Part shown: positions 59,084 to 64,000 of the stretch, piece after piece | Position numbering within the stretch: position 1 is the first letter of the stretch | How the letters are laid out: the number at the start of each line of letters is the position of its first letter | Source of the DNA: Paenibacillus herberti | GTDB taxonomy: Bacteria; Bacillota; Bacilli; Paenibacillales; Paenibacillaceae | Reading direction: 5' to 3' | Assembly: GCF_002233675.1 (NCBI RefSeq) | Contig: NZ_NMUQ01000002.1 | Location: 1,216,121 to 1,280,120, forward strand | DNA length: 64,000 nt | Position numbers and translations under genes: made by a program | The notes under the pieces: model-generated | Told to the model about the DNA's origin: nothing | What the model saw: the letters and a program-made list of their open reading frames with translations, nothing else | Databases searched by the model: none

Positions 59084-62000
59084 ATGATGAACGTTAAGAA
59101 AATGCGTCTGCCGTTGAAAATAACGTTGGCCTGGCTGCTTGTGTTTTTCCTGATGGTACCGAACATTTATGCGATTGATGGGGTTTACCATTCTCCATTC
59201 GGCACGGACGATCTGTATGAAATTCAAGCGACTGAGCGCAGCCCCAGAGATCCGGTAGCGGGTGATGCGGTATTCGTCAAAATCACGACTTGGCCGATCG
59301 AGTCTGGTCAGTCGGTATGGCTGACATGGACGAAAAACGGCGTCAGTCAGCCCAATATCGGAGCCGCCTACAAATACAACAATGGAAACAACACCTACTG
59401 GGAAGCGAGCTTGGGGACCTTTGCAAAAGGCGATGTGATCGCCTATACGGTTCGCGCTAATAAGGACGGAGCGAATGAGAAGACGAGCGATCCGTTCACA
59501 TTCACGGTTACGGGCTGGGAATCCGTCAGCAGCATAAGCTCAGTTACGAACAACACGAACCGGGTTGTGCTGAACGCGGTGCCGAACACAGGGAGCATGA
59601 CGCCGAAAATTAATCTGTCCTTCACGGCGGATGATGTTTTCCGCGTCCAGGTGTCTCCGACAGGAACGGGGTCGCTGACCGGAGGTTTGAGCAACTATAC
59701 GCTTACCGACAGCTCTACCGCTGCCTGGATTTCCACTTCCAAGCTGAAAATCAAGGTGGACAAAAATCCGTTCCGCCTGAGTGTTTATAAGCCGGATGGG
59801 ACGACGCTCATTGCGCGTCAGTACGACAGTACAGTCAACCGGAATTTGTCCTGGCTGACCAATGGAAGCAGCATTATCACCAAGATGGCGGACCATTTCA
59901 CCTCTCCGGCATCGGAAGAATTTTTCGGCTTCGGGGAGCGTTACAACAACTTCCGCAAGCGGGGCACGGACGTTGATACTTATGTATTTAACCAGTACAA
60001 AAATCAAAATGACCGTACTTATATGCCTATTCCGTTCATGCTGAATAGCAGCGGTTACGGTATTTTCGTAAACTCGACCTACTATTCCAAATTCCGCTTG
60101 GCGACAGAACGCCCTGACATGTATAGCTTTACGGCGGATACGGGCGGCAGCGCGAACTCAACGCTTGATTATTACTTCATCTATGGCAATGACCTCAAGG
60201 GTGTTGTCAGCAACTACACGGGTATTACCGGCAAACCTGCAGCGATTCCAAAATGGGCGCTCGGCCTGTGGATGTCGGCCAATGAATGGGATCGGCAGTC
60301 TGAAGTAGCATCCGCGATCAGCACAGCGAATGCGAACAATATTCCAGCGACCGCCATCGTGTTGGAGCAATGGAGCGACGAGAATACGTTCTACATGTTC
60401 AATGATGCGCAGTACTCGGCGAAGCCGGGGGGTAGCACGCATGCTTATTCCGACTTTATTTTCCCAGCCGCCGGGCGTTGGCCAAACCCTAAACAGATGG
60501 CTGATAATGTGCATAACAACGGGATGAAGCTGGTGCTCTGGCAGGTGCCGATTCAAAAATGGACCGCTGCTACCCATCAGCAAAAAGCGAACGACGAAGC
60601 GTATATGATCGCGCAAAATTACGCTGTGGGCGACGGAAGCGGCGGCCAATACCGTATTCCGGCTGGACAATGGTTCGAGAACAGCCTATTGCTCGACTTC
60701 ACAAATGCAGCCGCTAAAAACTGGTGGATGTCCAAGCGTGCCTACTTGTTCGATGGCATCGGCATCGACGGCTTCAAAACCGATGGCGGCGAAATGGTAT
60801 GGGGACGCGGGAACACGTTTGCCAACGGCAAAAAAGGCGATGAAATGCGCAATCAATACCCTAACGAATACGTTAAGGCCTACAACGATTACGCTCGTTC
60901 CAAAAAGAGCGATGCGGTTAGCTTCAGCCGCTCTGGAACTCAGGGGGCCCAAGGGAATCAAATCTTCTGGTCCGGCGATCAGGAGTCAACGTTTGGCGCA
61001 TTCCAACAAGCTCTGAACGCAGGGTTGACGGCGGGAATGTCCGGCGTTCCTTTCTGGAGCTGGGATTTGGCTGGCTTCACAGGTACTTATCCATCGGCTG
61101 AGCTGTTTAAGCGCTCAACGGCGATGTCGGCCTTTACGCCGATCATGCAGTTCCACTCCGAGTCTAACGGCAGCTCCGGCATCAATGAGGAGCGCTCGCC
61201 TTGGAACGCGCAAGCCCGTACCGGCGACAACACGATTATGGGTCATTTTGCGAAATATACGAACACCAGGATGAACCTGCTTCCATACTTGTACACCGAG
61301 GCCAAGGGATCCAGTGATACGGGTGTTCCGATGATGCGCGCCATGGCGCTCGAATATCCCGCTGACAGCAACACCTATGGCCTGAACCAGCAGTATATGC
61401 TCGGCGGCAATCTGCTTGTAGCTCCGGTCATGAATCAAGGGGAAACGAGCAAAAGCGTCTATCTCCCACAAGGAGACTGGATTGATTTTTGGTATGGAGC
61501 CCAGCGTCCAGGCGGCCGCACGATCAATTATAATGCCGGAATTGATGATTTACCCGTATTTGTAAAAGCAGGCAGCATCCTCCCGATGAACTTGAACGGC
61601 CAATATCAACTTGGCGGCACGATCGGCAACAGCTTGACTACGTACAACAATCTGACGTTCCGAGTCTATCCGCTTGGCACGACTACTTACGATTGGAACG
61701 ATGATATCGGAGGCTCGGTCAAAACGATTACTTCAACGGAGCAGTTTGCAGCCAATAAAGTGACGGTAAGCGTTCCTGCTATCAACTCTACAAAAACGCT
61801 GCAGGTGTACACAACCAAGCCTGCCTCAGTGACGCTTGGCGGAACGGCAATGACCGCACATAACACGCTTACTGCACTGACGGGAGCCCCTAGCGGTTGG
61901 TTCTACGATACGGTCCAAAAGCTGACCTATGTGAAGCTTGCAGCTAGCGCTTCGGCGCAAAGCGTCGTGCTGGATGGAGTCAACAAAGCGGAGTATGAGG

Positions 62001-62368
62001 CTGAGTTCGGCACTTTATCCGGAGTAACTACCAACTCTAATCATGCCGGATTTACGGGTACCGGTTTTGTGGACGGATTCGAGACGTCAGGAGAATCGGT
62101 TAGCTTTGACGTGAGTGTAAAATCAGCGGGAACCTACGCTCTGAAGGTCCGTTATACGGCCGGAACGAGCGCGGCTACGCGAGCTATTTACGCCAACAAC
62201 GTCAAAGTTACCGACCTGGCTCTGCCAAAAACGACGGACTGGGGAACTTGGAGTACGGCAACGTTGAATGTCACGCTCAATGCCGGACTCAACACGGTCA
62301 GAGTCAATTATGACGGCAGCAATGCTGCCGGAATTAACCTGGACAATATCTCCGTGGTCGAGCAGTAG
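59084..62368 (+). CDS. ctsY: Secreted GH31 enzyme, 3-alpha-isomaltosyltransferase-like
   Basis: A 1094-residue exported enzyme: signal peptide (about 1-32, ending NIYA), an N-terminal beta domain, the GH31 barrel (nucleophile in DGFKTDGGEM, acid/base in WSGDQESTFGAF) and a C-terminal CBM35-like module (YEAEFGTLSGV to INLDNISVVEQ). Length and order fit CtsY, which transfers isomaltosyl units to form cyclic tetrasaccharide and is encoded before ctsZ in cycloalternan producers. GGAGC precedes the start. Confidence 0.75.
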   Translation: MMNVKKMRLPLKITLAWLLVFFLMVPNIYAIDGVYHSPFGTDDLYEIQATERSPRDPVAGDAVFVKITTWPIESGQSVWLTWTKNGVSQPNIGAAYKYNNGNNTYWEASLGTFAKGDVIAYTVRANKDGANEKTSDPFTFTVTGWESVSSISSVTNNTNRVVLNAVPNTGSMTPKINLSFTADDVFRVQVSPTGTGSLTGGLSNYTLTDSSTAAWISTSKLKIKVDKNPFRLSVYKPDGTTLIARQYDSTVNRNLSWLTNGSSIITKMADHFTSPASEEFFGFGERYNNFRKRGTDVDTYVFNQYKNQNDRTYMPIPFMLNSSGYGIFVNSTYYSKFRLATERPDMYSFTADTGGSANSTLDYYFIYGNDLKGVVSNYTGITGKPAAIPKWALGLWMSANEWDRQSEVASAISTANANNIPATAIVLEQWSDENTFYMFNDAQYSAKPGGSTHAYSDFIFPAAGRWPNPKQMADNVHNNGMKLVLWQVPIQKWTAATHQQKANDEAYMIAQNYAVGDGSGGQYRIPAGQWFENSLLLDFTNAAAKNWWMSKRAYLFDGIGIDGFKTDGGEMVWGRGNTFANGKKGDEMRNQYPNEYVKAYNDYARSKKSDAVSFSRSGTQGAQGNQIFWSGDQESTFGAFQQALNAGLTAGMSGVPFWSWDLAGFTGTYPSAELFKRSTAMSAFTPIMQFHSESNGSSGINEERSPWNAQARTGDNTIMGHFAKYTNTRMNLLPYLYTEAKGSSDTGVPMMRAMALEYPADSNTYGLNQQYMLGGNLLVAPVMNQGETSKSVYLPQGDWIDFWYGAQRPGGRTINYNAGIDDLPVFVKAGSILPMNLNGQYQLGGTIGNSLTTYNNLTFRVYPLGTTTYDWNDDIGGSVKTITSTEQFAANKVTVSVPAINSTKTLQVYTTKPASVTLGGTAMTAHNTLTALTGAPSGWFYDTVQKLTYVKLAASASAQSVVLDGVNKAEYEAEFGTLSGVTTNSNHAGFTGTGFVDGFETSGESVSFDVSVKSAGTYALKVRYTAGTSAATRAIYANNVKVTDLALPKTTDWGTWSTATLNVTLNAGLNTVRVNYDGSNAAGINLDNISVVEQ

Positions 62369-62385
62369 TCTTTCTAAATCTAGAT

Positions 62386-62447
62386 GGCAGCCGGCGAGGA
62401 CGCTTCTTATAAGGCCTCTTTTGCCGCTTCGCACGGCTGCCTTTTTT
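62386..62447 (+). terminator. Terminator between the two secreted GH31 genes
   Basis: GGCAGCCG (62386-62393) pairs with CGGCTGCC (62434-62441), then TTTTTT. The loop is long, so it may be leaky. Confidence 0.7.
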
Positions 62448-62477
62448 CACTCATTTGAAAGGTAAGGTGGCACTGAA

Positions 62478-64000
62478 ATGAGTCCATGGAGTCATAAAAT
62501 ACCACGGTTATTCATTGTTGTTACAGCAAGCGCATTGATCGTATCTTCCGTGGCCGTGCTGCCAGCGCCGGCTGTTCATGCCGCCGTAACTTCTCTTGGT
62601 AATATGCTGACGTCTGCCGTCAACGGAGATACTCTTACTCTGACGGTAGACAATGGAGCAGAGCCAGGAGACGATATTTTGGTCGTGCAAGCCGTTCAGA
62701 ACGGTATTTTGAAGGTTGATTATCGTCCAAACGGAGTTGCATCCAGCCCAGACACGCCGATGCTAGATCCGAACAAAACCTGGGCGGCCATCGGAGCTAC
62801 GATCAATACGACATCCAATCCGATGACGATTACGACCCCAGCGATGAAAATTGAAATCTCGAAGTCGCCCGTGCGCATGACCGTCAAAAAGCCGGATGGA
62901 ACGACTCTTCTGTCGGAGCCTTCCAGCGGCGGTGTGTACTCGGACGGCCTGCGGTTCGTCCACTCTCCCGCTGACAATATGTATGGCATCCGCAGCTTTA
63001 ACGCTTTTGACGGTGGAGGTGATCTGCTGCGCAACAGCTCCAACCATGCTGCCCATGCCGGGGAACAAGGTGATTCAGGAGGCCCGCTGATCTGGAGCAC
63101 AGCCGGATACGGCGTTCTTGTGGACAGCGACGGCGGATACCCGTATACGGAAGAGGGAACCGGCAAGCTGGAGTTTTATTACGGAGGGACGCCCGTAGAA
63201 GGGCGCCGCTATACGAAACAAGATGTAGAGTATTACATCATGCTCGGAACGCCCAAGGAAGTTATGTCCGGCGTGGCGGAAATTACGGGCAAACCGCCTA
63301 TGCTGCCGAAATGGGCGCTTGGGTTCATGAATTTTGAATGGGACACAAATCAAACCGAAACGACGACCAATGTGGACCTTTATCGCGCCAAAAACATTCC
63401 TATCGACGGCTACGCGATCGATTATGACTGGAAAAAGTACGGAGAGAACAATTACGGCGAGTTCGCTTGGAACACAGCTAATTTCCCTTCCGCTTCTACG
63501 ACCGCCTTGAAAACGGCGATGACCGCCAAAGGCATCAAGATGATCGGAATTACGAAGCCGCGTATCGTGACAAAAGACGCTTCAGGCAACGCTACCGTGC
63601 AGGGCACGGATGCAGCCAACGGGGGTTACTTTTACCCGGGTCATAACGAATATCAGGACTATTTTATTCCCGTAAACGTACGCAGTATCGATCCTTACAA
63701 CGCCGCGCAGCGCACCTGGTTCTGGAACCAATCCAAAGATGCGTTCGACAAAGGGATTGTCGGATGGTGGAACGACGAGACGGACAAAGTATCCTCTGGA
63801 TCGGCTTCCTACTGGTTCGGTAATTTCACGACGGCGCATATGTCCCAAGCACTGTATGAGGGGCAGCGGGCTTATACTTCAGGCAACCAGCGTGTGTGGC
63901 AGACGGCCCGTACGTTCTACCCTGGAGCGCAGCGATTCGCTACGACTCTCTGGTCAGGCGATATTGGGATTCAGTACAACAAGGGAGAGCGCCTCGACTG
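62478..64000 (+). CDS. ctsZ: Secreted GH31 enzyme, 6-alpha-glucosyltransferase-like (3' partial)
   Basis: The first 507 codons are in the window. A signal peptide (ending about PAVHA, residue 35) is followed by a beta domain (about 40-250) and the GH31 barrel (GKPPMLPKWALGFMNFEW; nucleophile region GWWNDETD). CtsZ of cycloalternan producers has about 1284 residues and makes the alpha-1,6-glucosyl-capped substrates that CtsY cyclises. The order Y then Z matches. AGGTAAGGTGG lies upstream of ATG 62478. Assignment relies on context as much as sequence. Confidence 0.7.
   Translation, partial: MSPWSHKIPRLFIVVTASALIVSSVAVLPAPAVHAAVTSLGNMLTSAVNGDTLTLTVDNGAEPGDDILVVQAVQNGILKVDYRPNGVASSPDTPMLDPNKTWAAIGATINTTSNPMTITTPAMKIEISKSPVRMTVKKPDGTTLLSEPSSGGVYSDGLRFVHSPADNMYGIRSFNAFDGGGDLLRNSSNHAAHAGEQGDSGGPLIWSTAGYGVLVDSDGGYPYTEEGTGKLEFYYGGTPVEGRRYTKQDVEYYIMLGTPKEVMSGVAEITGKPPMLPKWALGFMNFEWDTNQTETTTNVDLYRAKNIPIDGYAIDYDWKKYGENNYGEFAWNTANFPSASTTALKTAMTAKGIKMIGITKPRIVTKDASGNATVQGTDAANGGYFYPGHNEYQDYFIPVNVRSIDPYNAAQRTWFWNQSKDAFDKGIVGWWNDETDKVSSGSASYWFGNFTTAHMSQALYEGQRAYTSGNQRVWQTARTFYPGAQRFATTLWSGDIGIQYNKGERLD

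Overview
The window looks like a chromosomal segment of a Paenibacillus-type spore-forming Bacillota. The signs are an S-layer-homology (SLH) surface protein, many GGAGG-type ribosome binding sites, LacI and AraC sugar regulators beside large glycosidases, a ComQXPA quorum-sensing locus, a cold-shock/YdjO pair and cycloalternan-type GH31 enzymes. I see no tRNA, rRNA or CRISPR array. Taxonomy is inferred from gene content only.

Layout. 1-3462: 3' part of a cell-surface protein with three near-identical Fn3-like repeats and three SLH motifs. 3751-7309 (minus): sulfonate ABC importer (ssuBCA) with cysteine synthase, behind two TATCGGAAT repeats. 7622-8324: MazE-type antitoxin with Doc toxin. 8382-17258: a worn stretch with frameshifted or deleted genes (HxlR regulator, NAD(P)-binding protein, quinone reductase stub, purine permease broken by an 8-bp tandem duplication, amidohydrolase, IS110 and IS4 remnants). 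Among them are intact genes for a prolyl-4-hydroxylase-like oxygenase, a zinc peptidase and two GNAT acetyltransferases. A purine-riboswitch-like leader precedes the permease. 17403-18660: Cys/Lys/Pro-rich protein and SGNH esterase. 18870-25938 (minus): mannoside operon (GH38, ROK kinase, ManA-like isomerase) with an intact and a broken AraC regulator, divergent from a GH78 alpha-L-rhamnosidase.

28157-29276 is the most unusual locus. A good promoter drives a short RNA with two structured units, each carrying a near-identical 41-nt element. The RNA ends at a perfect terminator directly upstream of a PBECR4-like nuclease candidate. The layout is that of a type III (RNA antitoxin) toxin-antitoxin system, but the families differ from those I know. 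30180-32905: ABC exporter plus DUF1854 partner. 32970-33637 (minus): a second MazE/Doc module. 34605-37541: an ABC-ATPase-like protein fused to a LytTR DNA-binding domain, followed by an ABC-2 exporter whose promoter carries two direct repeats exactly 21 bp apart. 37672-38526: broken MerR and SMR genes. 38688-40677: YtrA-type GntR regulator and a DUF5808-like membrane protein.

41062-44596 looks like a partly decayed peptide-modification cluster: a protein resembling the cobalamin-binding part of radical SAM enzymes but without the cluster motif, M50 protease and ABC remnants, a SagB-like oxidoreductase, a DUF4177 protein and a GntR regulator. 44812-49180 is comQ-comX-comP-comA. CCGCAA half-sites resembling ComA boxes lie both before comX and before the 41062 gene, so quorum control of both is a testable idea. 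49351-49851: cspA and ydjO. 50180-50383: four 51-bp tandem repeats. 50677-64000: a LacI-controlled cycloalternan locus with an ABC importer, an intracellular GH31 enzyme, a secreted GH31 of 3-alpha-isomaltosyltransferase size (ctsY-like), and the first 507 codons of a ctsZ-like 6-alpha-glucosyltransferase. Secreted enzymes would build a cyclic tetrasaccharide from alpha-glucan, the ABC system would import it, and the intracellular GH31 would break it down.
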